Shown here: positions 53,448 through 64,000 of the stretch, in pieces
Layout: every line of letters starts with the position of its first letter
How positions within the stretch are numbered: position 1 is the stretch's first letter
Assembly: GCF_900324465.2 (NCBI RefSeq)
Contig: NC_046630.1
Span: forward strand, 11,917,125 to 11,981,124
Direction: 5' to 3'
DNA from: Anabas testudineus
Lineage: Eukaryota; Chordata; Actinopteri; Anabantiformes; Anabantidae
DNA: 64,000 nt
The notes under the pieces: model-generated
Database searches by the model: none
What the model was told of the DNA's origin: nothing
Seen by the model: only the letters and a program-made list of their open reading frames with translations
Translations under genes and position numbers: made by a program

Positions 53448-56400
53448 TTATGATGAGAACAGAGGCTCTTGATCAGCAGCAGGGCTCTATAAAAATAAAA
53501 CCAGACACAAAAATGTCACAAACATGTCCATTAACTCATGTAGGCACATAAAATATTTAATATATATATTAAATATAAATTAAATATAATATATTATACA
53601 AAAATAATACATAAGTGTGCATTATTTCAGCATATATTTGAATTTTCTAAATGGAAAATCAAGGCTTTCAGGCTGTTTAGATTTTGACCTTTGTGATGAT
53701 CTGAATTAATGTATCATATATATATATCCCAAACATTCACCTCAGGGACCTTCTTCTGACAAATCAGGAACATGAAGATTACTCCCAGAATGATGGCTAG
53801 GCCGATCAGCATGAAAGGGATGTTCACCACAACCTCCTCCTTGACAACTACCACCTTCAGCTTTGTGGCCGATGTGTCGTCGATGACAACACTCTGAGAA
53901 GGTAGAAAGAGAGAAGATATAAAACACTGAACAACATACATACAAACACACAAATGGTGTGCATATATGCCTGTATATGTGTGCGTGTTTGTACCTCATT
54001 TAGATAAACCACAGGAAGGACCACTGTTCTCACATCTCCTGTTTGACTGAAAAAGTAAAATATAATGTGTGATATTTTACCTCATACCATAATTATCTCT
54101 GAACCATAAGTAATTTGAACATTCTCCAAGGATTTCACGAGTAACCAGAAAATAAACTAAACACAACAATTAGGCTCTGTTTGGAGCTACAGGGTATATT
54201 TAGTTGCATTTAGATTGTCAACACGTACTGTACGTCTGGACTCAATAATATCGTGCTGTTTGTCTATTTAAATGTCAAGCAGATGTATAACAAGTGAGCC
54301 TGGACTGTCCAAAAGTCCATTTATAATGATGATGGTGGCAAAATTGCTTTGCAGTTATCTAACTGGTGAGCCTACCCAGACAATTACACCTTCATTTCAA
54401 GTCAATGTGGAGACGGGCTTATGGAAAAAAGAGGCAGTAACTAAAGGCAATGAGCTCATTACCTGAAGGTGGGAATTTTCTCCAAATAGACGTTGATCTG
54501 GAGCCGCTTTGCTGCTTGCAAAATGTTTCCTGTTAGCTGCAAAACAAAATAGACTTCAGGAAGACATGGTTTATGAGAAACTGAACGGTGTTGAACTGTG
54601 CTCAGGACTATACTCACACTATTCACACTTAGGATGAATAAACACATATGCAGAACCATGTTGTCAACATACCTGTTTGTTCAACAACTTAATGCTGACA
54701 CCATTTTTCAATTTTTATTGGGTTGGATAGTGGTAATTTAAATGATCCCATCCATGAAGCTGGTTTGGTCTACTCATGAAGCTGTAGATGGAATCACAAC
54801 CCAACAACAACCCAATAATAACAATATTTCTGACAGAAGTAAAAAGGACTTTGATCAGTTTTAATAATCTCGAGCAGTGGCACAGTGAAGATTACAGGTA
54901 ATTAGATAGATAATTATGGTATTGGAAGAAGAATAAACAGACAAAACAGTAGCTTGTTTACTGCATATGAAGAGTGCTTCTGAAGTCTTGATGCAAAGAC
55001 TTCACAGAAATGTTCTGCAGGTTAATCTGTATTAAATTTTGGGTCACAGAGGAAATGTAATGTTGTAATGATGCAAAACAGAATGGATGAAAATCATCTG
55101 TATTCTTCTGTCACCCTTTCACTTTTGACTTGGCAAGGCATGCTTCAACTTAGTAGAGAATACATTTCAACTCATGTTAATTCAACTACCCGATGGCTGT
55201 TAAAGAAATAGAAGAATCTAAAAAAATAATAAAAACCTGAATCTTATAAATAGTCCTCAACTTATTTATTATTGCACAAACATATGTCTTCATAGTCAAT
55301 CTTTCACCTTGTAATACCCAATCTTTGTGAATGTGAACATGTGGTGCAAAATACTACCACAGACCCAAAACACTGAACTGACACAAACTGAATAACGCAG
55401 ATCGTGCACTAAGGGATATGATGCATCACAGGATACAGCACTTTTCCTTAAATTTCCTTCATCTTTTCTTTACCCAGGCAGTGAACACTGTGCTCAAGGA
55501 AGTGTTTTTTTCACAGGCTCAACTACATTATTATTATTACACATGATAAGAGCTGTCAGAGCTTATCTTTGGTGACAGCTCCGTACCAAGTAACCCGCTT
55601 TAATTTTTAACCACTGTTTAGTTCCCTTCTACTGACTTACTGTTACAGCTGAGATAGTTTGACATCTAGTGGTAATAATAAAAATCATACTTTAATGTCT
55701 TCAAATCGCACTACAAGTCTGTAGCTTCGTTTTCTTACATGAAAAAAGTAAAGACAATAGATAAAGTGAAGAAAGGTCCATAAGGTGTAGACATTTGCTA
55801 TATTTATATATTAAAGTTGTACTTCCTACCGGATTGATATCAATGGTGGTCTCGTGTTGCTTCTTATTAGGCTTCATACCCAATACATCCCGAACAAATT
55901 TCTCATCTGCCTGGTAGAAGTGTGGTGAAGACATGATGATGGGAGCTCCTAAACACACCAAAGATTCAGTTAGAATAATATTACAGCAGGCAGCAGATTC
56001 ACATAAACAACAGTTCTGCTGCAAAGCAAAGACTATAATCACTCAAAATGAGACAGCTTTCAAAAAACAACATTCAGCCATCTGTCAAAGAAATATTGTG
56101 GGTTTTGTTTTTTACATAATAATGAGCAGCATAATGTACTTCCCACCATTTTTACAAACGCTGACATTCAACAGGCCAGAGCCCATGCATTTTCCAGCAG
56201 GGACACAAAAGCCTTCATTGGCTGGGTTCACAGTCAGATTGGCAAACACCATGCTGGGAGGAACAAAGCGATAACCAGGAATCCCCTTCACTGTCACATC
56301 CTCCTCATACAGAGCATACAGTGACCTTGGGAACAGAGCCAGACATTGGTTAATATTTGCAGGCACAGATCAATTCAATAAAATTGATCTCCATTTATTT

Positions 56401-57922
56401 TACACGAGCTATATGGTAGTCAGTTGTCTTTAACATTTCAATGTCTCATAAACATTGCAGTTATGGGACCTGTATATGGTACACTTTCCATTTTGAGGTA
56501 TGAACAGTCAAAGACACCTAATATCAGTTGTTTGAAGGTGCACTACAATAAGTAGAAAGCTAGCAGTGACTTAATTTAAGTGTCCTTAATACAAATGTCA
56601 TACCTTAAGAGAGAAAGTCTAGATCATTGAGGGAAAGCAGTTTTACTATCAAGCTCAAACCAGGCAGATATAGTAATATCACAAGAAAAAACAACCGCAA
56701 AAGAGGAAGCAAAAAAACTAGTATGACTTCCCATCATATCATATCATTAACATCTACAACAGCTTTATCTGAACATATAATGTAGAGATGATTAGTATTT
56801 CCATACTTTTTGCTCGCCAAGAAACACTATTACTAAGTCTTCCAGACTAAGAGTCCACTGTCAAACAATCCACGAACCTGCACAGGTCAGAGGAGAACAT
56901 ATAAAGCGTTTCATCCTTTAAGATGACCGGATGGAAAGACGCTCCGTTGGTTCCATTAATCATATTGCACTCTTTGGATGTCCACCAGTTCAGCGAGCTG
57001 CATGATAAATATTCAAATAAATACATATATATTAAACATATAAATAAATAAATTATTATTAATGTATTTGTTTGTATCACACCTGGCACTAGCTTTGTGT
57101 ATTGAAGGAATAACTAAATATTTTGGTCTGTTTGATGAGTCACACTGTTGTTTCGCTCTCTTTATGAAAGTGGCATCACCTAAATCTCAACCAGACAGTT
57201 AATAATTTAAATTTCCCACATGTTAAATTATTTATTTAAGAATGCAGCAACAATATTTATATTTTATAGTCTATAAAAAACTTTTTTAGTGCTAAATGGC
57301 TTCCCTGAGCAAATAATAACAATATACTGACAATGTATAGTCCCAAAGGAATTCCCCAATAAAGTCTTAATACCAATACAATTTCTTGCCATCTATCCAT
57401 TTATCTTCTTATATACTCTTATTATATACTTATTACAGAGCATTTTGTAATGGGGGGAAAAGCAAATCATTTCAACCTTTTGCCATTCCATGTATCCACT
57501 CTTGCAAAGTTCTGGTAATTTTGCTGGCCAGTGAAGAATACGTATTCACCATCATTGGATGCATTGGTCTGTCAGGAAAAAGGAATAATTTCACCAAACA
57601 GGTCTCACATGAAAACACACAAGAGAATAGCTGGTCCCATGAGGGTCTGTACAGTCTTTTCCCATTTTATAAATATAAACAGTCCAGTCTGAATTACGTA
57701 TTAAGTATAGAAGAGTAACGCATTCAGACCTTGTAGAAGAGTCCAAAAACGTCATCCAGGTCAGGTTGAATTTTTTTCAGGGCTTTCAGCAGGCCATCTT
57801 CATATCCCCACAGCAGCTCTCCAACTGTGCGAGTGGTGAACAGGCCTTCTCCAGTGCCCCTCATGTAGGCAGAAATCAAATTGGCCAGAAAAGGCTGGTC
57901 CTTGAATTTCACCATCACTGTC

Positions 57923-58007
<85 letters not shown>

Positions 58008-61000
58008 CAAAGACGCCTGGCTTAATAATACTACTGTAGCTCAATCAAACAGCACTAGTGATTTAAAGATGTACAGCATTTGGCTCACTATAGCAGGGAT
58101 GTTGACTGTCCTGATGAGGTCACTCTCTGGACCCCGGGACATGTTACGCTGAAATATGTAGGTTTTAGTGTTGACAGCTGCTACTTTAGTGTCATTATCT
58201 TGGAAATTCACTTGTTCCATAGGCCGGTACTCCCTGTGCAAAACAAACAAACAAACAAACAAAAACAATGAAGGTCTCATGTCAAAATATGTGAAACAAT
58301 ACTAGAATTTAGGATGCCACTTTCATTCCATGGCTAAGAGTCTCACATTTGCTATACAGTACATACAATATCTGCAACTCAGTTCACTGAAATTCACTAT
58401 GAAGCATAGGAGCACAGGTCTTAAACTGACATTTCTGCAATAGTTGGCTAAGGGTCAACTTCTCAAACTGCTCCAGTTTATGTGATTCACAAGAGAACAT
58501 TTATGACTCAGCTTCCAGTATAAATATAAAGTAGAAAACCATGAGCTGTGTGGTCTAAGCACCAGAGCTGGGTTTACAACATCATATGAAAATGAGCAGC
58601 ATGCAGTTGATGAGCAACTGGGTCAAACAGTTATCGCAAGGCACAATAATGCTGAACTGACACAATTAAATGCTGTTTGGGCAGAAAATAAGGAAGGAAT
58701 AAAATACATATCTTAGTGGTGAGACTCTTCTTCAGAGAAATTACCTAGCAGCTGTACAAAGCTACTGTGTCTGTCTGTGCTAGGAGAGGAGAGGCACACA
58801 AAGTGCGCTAAGCTGGCCAGGCACAGGGCCACAACCCATATCTTTTTGCATCCACTTCTGCAAACGGGCACTCAAAACAATAATTTGATTACAGTAGGAA
58901 CAATGTGTTTTAAGAAGTACTGATACACTAACTAGTATCATTTGTCTGAAAAAGAAATGTAACAAATGCTTTTAGCATTGACATTGATGACAACCCTGGA
59001 CAAAAGCAAAAATCACACAAAAATATTTGACTTCTCCCCTGCCTGTGTGTGGGAGCGGATTGTGCAGCGTCTACACACTGCAGTCACATGTCACGCTTTT
59101 TATGAAAACCAAAAACTACCAAAGTAGTTGTTGTGTTTCTATCAATTCTTTCAGCTCCACAGCTTCAACTTTAGTTATTTTAAGCCCATAACATTGTACA
59201 GAAATCTGATTGAAGAATTGTTTATTACTTAATAGACTTAGGACACAGACTTTGTGTCCTCGCTAGCAGCTGTGTATGTTTAACTGCAACATGTTTGACT
59301 ATGAAACAGTTAAAAGCTTTGTACTCACAACAAAGACAGGAAAAACAATAAGAACTCTATGTGAGCAGCTTTTTATTATGTGGCAACTTCTGTTAATTCT
59401 GTTCATGTATGATGTTAACAATTTAGGAAGGGGGTTGAGATACAAAGGTTAAGCATTTGTCATTTGTCCTGTTCCCCTCTCACCTGTATGTATATGGTCC
59501 AATCTCCACCACAGCAGGTCTATCCCCATCAAGCATCTCTAGGGGATTTGTCAGATTGAAGAAGTAAAACTGCATGTAGATAGGTGCTGGTGGATTTTCC
59601 CAGGCCTCAAATGCCTCAGTACCATTTTTTAAAACTACTTCCTATGGAGAAATAGACAAAAGTGTACGACTTAAAAAAGATGATTTTCTGCTGATTAAGC
59701 TACTGTCACATGATATGACAAATAATGAAATCATCATATGGGTTTAGTGTCATGGTATGCCATTTCCTACTTAAAAATGTAAAAGTAACTGGGGTGAGGG
59801 TATTACAAAACGAGTACAGAACGCAAAAACCTGTGAAATTACCTATGGCAGATATCCAAGCAACATTTATTTGAATATGCAAAGCTGTGCAAAGCTTTTA
59901 TGATATATCTCTTGAAACACAGCAACTGTATTTCTTCCTGTTAGGTGAAACAATTGCAATGACTCAACTTACAAATAACTTCACCTGGATGGCTGAATCT
60001 TCACCATCACACTTTGTTATATGATAATTATAATAATATATAATAATCATGCTCGCAACACTTTACCTTAGATTTATTTTTTTGCAATTTACAAGCACAA
60101 TACAAGCATTAACAATTCATGATGGGATGGGCTATAATATATTGTAAGCTGGTTTAAGTGTTTGAAATCTACATGCATTAGTGCAATATGAATGAATGAA
60201 TGAATTAAGTAAATTAATATACACTGCACGTCCAAAAAAGGTCACCACCTGAATTTAACTAAGCAAATAGGTAAGAGCCTCCCACTCGATAATTACTGCA
60301 TGAATGATTATGTTTTATTTGTTAGTTATTTAACCCTAACTGATGCAGTGAGTAGCTTCTCATTTCTTAAACAACCATGTCTGAAGACACATCTTGTGGT
60401 GATGGAGAAGATGTTCATCTGTTTCAGAAGGGTCAAATTATTGACATGGATCAAGCAAAGAAAACATCTAAGGAGATTGATGAATCTACTAAAACTGGGT
60501 TAAGAACTGTCCAATGGAAGAAGGTGATGTGGTCTGATGAGTCCAGATTTACCCTGTTCCAGAGTAATGGTTGCATAAGGGCAAGAAGAGAGGCGGGTGA
60601 AGCTATGCAACCATCATGTCTAGTGTCTACTGTACAAGCCTGTGGGGGCAGTGCTATGACCTGGAGCTGCTGCAGTTGGTCAGGTCCAGGTTCAGCAACA
60701 TTATGTGTCCAAAGAATGAGGTCAGCTGACTACCTGAATATACTGAATGACATATTCCAAGATGACAATGCCAGGATTAATAGGGCTCAAATTGTGAAAG
60801 AGTGGTTCAGGGAGCATGACTCATCATGTTGACACATAGAGTAACCACCACAGAGTCCAGACCTTAGCCCCATTGAGACTGTGATGTGCTGGAGAAGACT
60901 TTGTGCAGTGGTCCGACTCTCCCATCATCAACACAAGATTTTTTCGAAAAATAAATGCGGGTGTGCACGGGAATAAATGTTGTGACACTGCAGAAGCTTA

Positions 61001-61595
61001 ATGAAACGATGACACGATGGATGTGTGCTGTAATCAAAGGTAAAGGCAACAAAATAATGGAGACTGTGACATTATACACTCGTAAAGCACTATGTCAGGA
61101 TTTCATTAGACTATTCAATATACCGTTTAAATAAAAACTCCACTATTTATTGACTAAAAACAAAGTTAGAAAAACTGCCACAAGTCTAATTTAATGAGTC
61201 ATTTGAAAGCAACATAAAGCTAACCAGGCTACAATCCTAAGTGTAGTTAGCTAGGTCTCGTGTAAAGCATTCAACCTCACAGAGAGGTAAAAAAAAGGTT
61301 ACACAGTGTTTCAGTTACGTTTTTGTTACGAAACTCTGGACGAACCGAAACAGACCACCTTCTGTTTCGTCAAACAAAGCTAAGTAAACTGGCATGCGAT
61401 GTCACCAAAATCTCTAACGTTAGCTAACTCCTGTAGCTAACGCTAACGTCAACAGTCGTTATAAAACGTTACCTTCTTAGCCATCGTCTGTACAAAGTGT
61501 TGAAACACGCCGGACAGCACCAGCGAAATGCCCAAGACCAGAAAGAGTAAAGAAAAAACTCCAGTGCTGTAAATGCAGCATGATTTCAGTAACAT
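53448..61595 (-). CDS. scarb2: lysosome membrane protein 2 (LIMP-2/SCARB2), 12 exons, 481 aa
   Basis: CD36-family lysosomal protein that carries beta-glucocerebrosidase to lysosomes. Exons (minus, 5' to 3'): 61595-61473, 59641-59484, 58233-58089, 57921-57730, 57568-57477, 56997-56878, 56325-56147, 55948-55830, 54536-54463, 54046-53995, 53893-53741, 53486-53448. All GT-AG with joining phases; human protein has 478 aa and the same layout. N-terminal membrane anchor at residues about 12-31; luminal domain with about nine N-glycosylation sequons (KNGT, FNLT, NDTK, NMSR, TNAS, INGT, ANLT, LNVS, LNES). Matching blocks: [79 protein letters not shown]. Second membrane helix at about 445-463, then an 18-residue tail ending DQEPLFSS. 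Human ends with the dileucine signal ERAPLIRT, so here the acidic-LI signal has become LF. CD36 and SCARB1 were excluded by these blocks and the short tail. Confidence 0.96.
55661..55677 (-). promoter_or_regulatory. CTCF-like motif in scarb2 intron 8
   Basis: The minus strand reads TTACCACTAGATGTC, near the CTCF core pattern. Support is motif only. Confidence 0.25.
57927..58003. repeat. (GA)n microsatellite at the scarb2 exon 4 acceptor
   Basis: About 77 bases of GA with two small interruptions. On the scarb2 strand it is (CT)n and runs to within four bases of the exon 4 AG (CTCTCTCCGTAG), so it forms the polypyrimidine tract. Confidence 0.95.
58237..58264. repeat. (AAAC)n microsatellite in scarb2 intron 2
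   Basis: About six AAAC units next to the exon 3 acceptor; on the gene strand this is a (GTTT)n tract directly preceding the TGCACAG acceptor. Confidence 0.9.
60220..61080 (+). mobile_element. Tc1-like transposon, internally deleted, in scarb2 intron 1
   Basis: Antisense to scarb2. The left end reads TACACTGCACGTCCAAAAAA then GGTCACCACCTG, a typical fish Tc1 inverted repeat next to TA. The right end keeps GGCAACAAAATAATGGAGAC-type sequence and GTGAC before TACACT, but most of the right inverted repeat is gone. The 151-aa frame (60377-60832) holds transposase parts: [16 protein letters not shown] (first catalytic Asp), [46 protein letters not shown] (second Asp). Missing are the paired helix-turn-helix DNA-binding part and about 15 residues before IFQDDN. 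The third catalytic region (PDLSPIET) lies in another frame. Not active. Confidence 0.85.
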
Positions 61596-61710
61596 GATCA
61601 GTCAGCAGACAGACTGCTAGGAACAACAAGTTTTCAGTCAGCTTTCTCTGATCCCAGCCTTTCTCTCTTTGCTGGATTTGTTTTGATGGCATCACGGAGC
61701 ACACACTCCC

Positions 61711-61748
61711 ACTTCCGGGATGAAATAATCAAGTGAAACCACTTCCGT
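61711..61748 (-). promoter_or_regulatory. scarb2: paired ETS-type sites in the scarb2 promoter
   Basis: ACTTCCGG at 61711-61718 and ACTTCCGT at 61741-61748 (plus strand) are ETS-family motifs 115-155 bases upstream of the scarb2 ATG, with no TATA box. This is the usual picture of a housekeeping promoter and places the transcription start near 61.70 kb. Confidence 0.45.
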
Positions 61749-62790
61749 TTTCTTCGACAGTCCACGGCTCACTGGAGCATGACGCTGTTGTCGTAACGAA
61801 CACGCCACGGTGAGGAATTTAAATCAGCTGATATCATTTTTTTTACAATGCTGAAATAAATATCATCCACTAGGTGGTAGAAAGAATATCAACAACTCCT
61901 ACATTAGCAAATTATTAGGGTCCAAACTTGGGGCAAGTAACTATCTTGAATAGGAGACGTCTTTGTTTTTACTCACATGACAGTGATACAAATCTCATGT
62001 TAGACAGTTTCTGTAGCTCTGTTGTAACAGTGCCAAAGGTTTAGGAAGTCTGTTTGAGTTTTAATAATGTGAGTCAGCAAAAAGACATTAATGAGATTTA
62101 TATTTTGGTTAACTAATTTCATGGCACCAATGTTTAGTCACCCTCACTGCACCAACAGTATCCTCACCAAGCATTCCCAACTTTGAATTCTTTGACAACC
62201 CCATATCACATCACTTCATACATGTGCATTTGTATTTTATTGAATGAATAAATCTCTCTTGTAATAAATATTACAAGATCAAATATTACATAATGCATGC
62301 TATATTTGAAATGAAAACAATTATTACACAGATAATATTCCTCACATTATGCATGTTTTGAAAGAAATGTAATAAATACACGCTCCACTAGATGTCACTG
62401 TCTTGTTATTTAGTGAGTCTTGACGTCACCGTCTACACTCTCTGTTGCTTCATGAGTTGGACTCACCACTGGATGAGTCAAACTTTCATACAATAGAAGC
62501 CAGACTCTGGCCAAGTAGACCTATCATTGTCATCTATGTCACAGTGTGATGCTATGATTACCTCTGTTTTTTTTCCCTTTCTCCCATGTTCTCTTATTTT
62601 TTCCTTTCTTAACATGCACAGAAATTCCCTTATTGCATAATTTCAAAGAAGTGTTCATGTGTTAGGACTATATTACTATACACTGTGGATAAATTAACTA
62701 AATAACAAGTGAGGGATTTGTGCAACAGACAGGCTGTAAATCAAAAATAAGGATATTTGCTTTTAATTAGTGGTTTTGGTTTGGGACACA

Positions 62791-62791
<1 letters not shown>

Positions 62792-62851
<60 letters not shown>
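62792..62851. repeat. (CA)n microsatellite, 30 units
   Basis: Sixty bases of uninterrupted CA; likely highly polymorphic. Confidence 0.97.
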
Positions 62852-62854
<3 letters not shown>

Positions 62855-63699
62855 GAGGTTGTGGGTTGCATCACCTCTTCTTATGAAATGTCAGCATAAT
62901 TGCAACATTTTGGCACAGACATGGTTTTTTACATGTATTAATAAAGGTAATTTTAGTGATGTTGCAACATAGACCTGCAACACTGACATGGGTTCTCTGA
63001 ACTTCAGCTATGATACACACTGGTTTTATACATGTAAACCAGGTAGCACATCACTGGCAGCGTCGAACGACCCATCGAAACAGTTAGTAAATGTCTTACG
63101 TGGATGTGGATGAACTTTGTGAAAGCTGTAAAGGTATTATGGAAAATAACTTTCAGTTTTGTGGAGCAAGGTTATCTCAACCCCACACTGATTAGTACAC
63201 CTACACAATTTATTGCTTAGTACAACAGTGCTTGTTTTCTCACGTTCTACCTTCTGATTTTCCCTTATTGTTAAACCTTTCAGACAAATATTGATTAAAC
63301 TAGGCATTTGTTACTTAGAAAAATGAAGATAATGCTGCCCTTGTGCTAAAAACGCAATTAGAATGGATTAAAACAGACAAGCAAGTCTCATAACAGACAA
63401 GTGCTCCACAGAGCGCCACAGGAGATCCTTTCTACCTGTGACCATTAACCTTTACAATTTGTAAAGATGGGTGGGGGAACTGACAATTTCTTGTCATATA
63501 GCTGCTGTCATTCCACTCTGGACTACAATTATTGACCCATTTTCATTCATCTATTCTCATCCATATCACATATGCTGCACACATATATTGGGTTTTCTTG
63601 TATTGATGTTATTCTGTAGTTGTGTTGCTGTTGGATCTTTCCTAGTTGTGGTCCCCTTTCTTTCTGTCTGTGTTAAGAACAACTGTAACGAGGCAAAAC

Positions 63700-63736
63700 A
63701 ACATCCCTCTGGGATCAATAAAGTTTTTTTTTTTTT
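63700..63736 (+). repeat. LINE-type 3' tail (uncertain)
   Basis: ACATCCCTCTGGGATCAATA AAG followed by a T-run resembles the 'ccc..gggatcaataaagt' 3' end of L2/Maui-like fish LINEs. Only the tail is recognisable; the preceding 200 bases show no reverse transcriptase similarity. Confidence 0.35.
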
Positions 63737-64000
63737 AAATCTTGAAGCAAACTACCAAACAGCATTTCAACACTAACATTTAAACAAACCCGAGCCTACG
63801 AATTGATGGGACGTACAAATGCAACAAGCGTAGAAGTTCCATAGGACATCTTTGAACTCCTTATTCATTGTTATGGCGTACTTATTCTAACAGCCAATCC
63901 CCTTTTGAACCATTGAACGACGATTTAAAGATGAGTAAGTCATGTCTGGGTGTGATCTGTGACTGGGAACATGACTGGGGCTCCGTGGAGAACAGCAGAG

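Larger units (their letters stand above)
61750..64000. other. intergenic, no gene seen
   Basis: AT-rich. Contains CTCF-like cores at 61867-61879 (CCACTAGGTGGTA) and 62385-62400, a long (CA)n at 62792-62851 and a retroposon-like tail at 63700-63736. No exon recognised up to the window end. Confidence 0.4.

Noticed and set aside
53741-53999. Alternative frame of scarb2 exon 11 (85 aa)
   Set aside because: The frame giving two-fold hydrophobic sequence with the [15 protein letters not shown] helix is the real one; the other is a shadow.

Overview
This is ordinary vertebrate nuclear DNA from a ray-finned (probably percomorph) teleost. Coding sequence is split into small exons with GT-AG introns. 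CA, GA and TATC-type microsatellites are frequent. The mobile DNA is typically fish: CR1/L2-like and RTE-like LINE pieces, a tRNA-like SINE piece and two degenerate Tc1/mariner elements. I could place six protein-coding genes exon by exon, and all exon phases join correctly.

Layout. 1-11.4 kb is gene-free, with repeat fragments only (LINE piece 1.13-1.77 kb, dispersed repeat 3.06-3.68 kb, SINE piece near 8.2 kb). 11.6-17.2 kb (+) is slc5a1, the SGLT1 sodium/glucose cotransporter (15 exons, 656 aa). 17.8-22.8 kb is intergenic, with a Tc1/mariner fossil on the minus strand. 22.8-29.6 kb (+) holds rnf208, a RING-finger gene with a single coding exon (258 aa) and a probable 5' UTR exon about 5 kb upstream. 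30.0-30.8 kb is an internally deleted RTE-type LINE. 31.4-34.1 kb (-) is the homologue of human C8orf58 (six exons, 398 aa). 35.7-38.2 kb (+) is cimip2b/fam166b, a ciliary microtubule inner protein (six exons, 285 aa). 39.7-45.5 kb (-) is rusc2, a RUN-domain gene (nine coding exons, 1271 aa) in which I cannot find the usual C-terminal SH3 domain. 48.1-48.25 kb has a CRE-CCAAT-TATA arrangement with no recognised gene. 50.2-51.0 kb (-) is leap2, a four-cysteine antimicrobial/hormone peptide (79 aa). 53.4-61.6 kb (-) is scarb2, the lysosomal LIMP-2 protein (12 exons, 481 aa), with a Tc1 copy in its first intron. 61.8-64 kb is intergenic.

The genes do not form a pathway. They are independent neighbours covering intestinal/renal sugar uptake, ubiquitin ligation, cilium structure, vesicle traffic, innate immunity and lysosomal receptor function. 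The tail-to-tail rusc2/cimip2b pair matches, as I recall it, the human 9p13.3 arrangement and supports both calls. I found no new multi-gene system. The points most worth a second look are the SH3-less rusc2, a likely GC-AG intron in cimip2b, a changed lysosomal sorting signal in LIMP-2, a (CT)n microsatellite serving as the polypyrimidine tract of a scarb2 acceptor, and the orphan promoter at 48.2 kb. No retroviral or other capsid/envelope-bearing element, CRISPR array, rRNA or intact tRNA gene was recognised.
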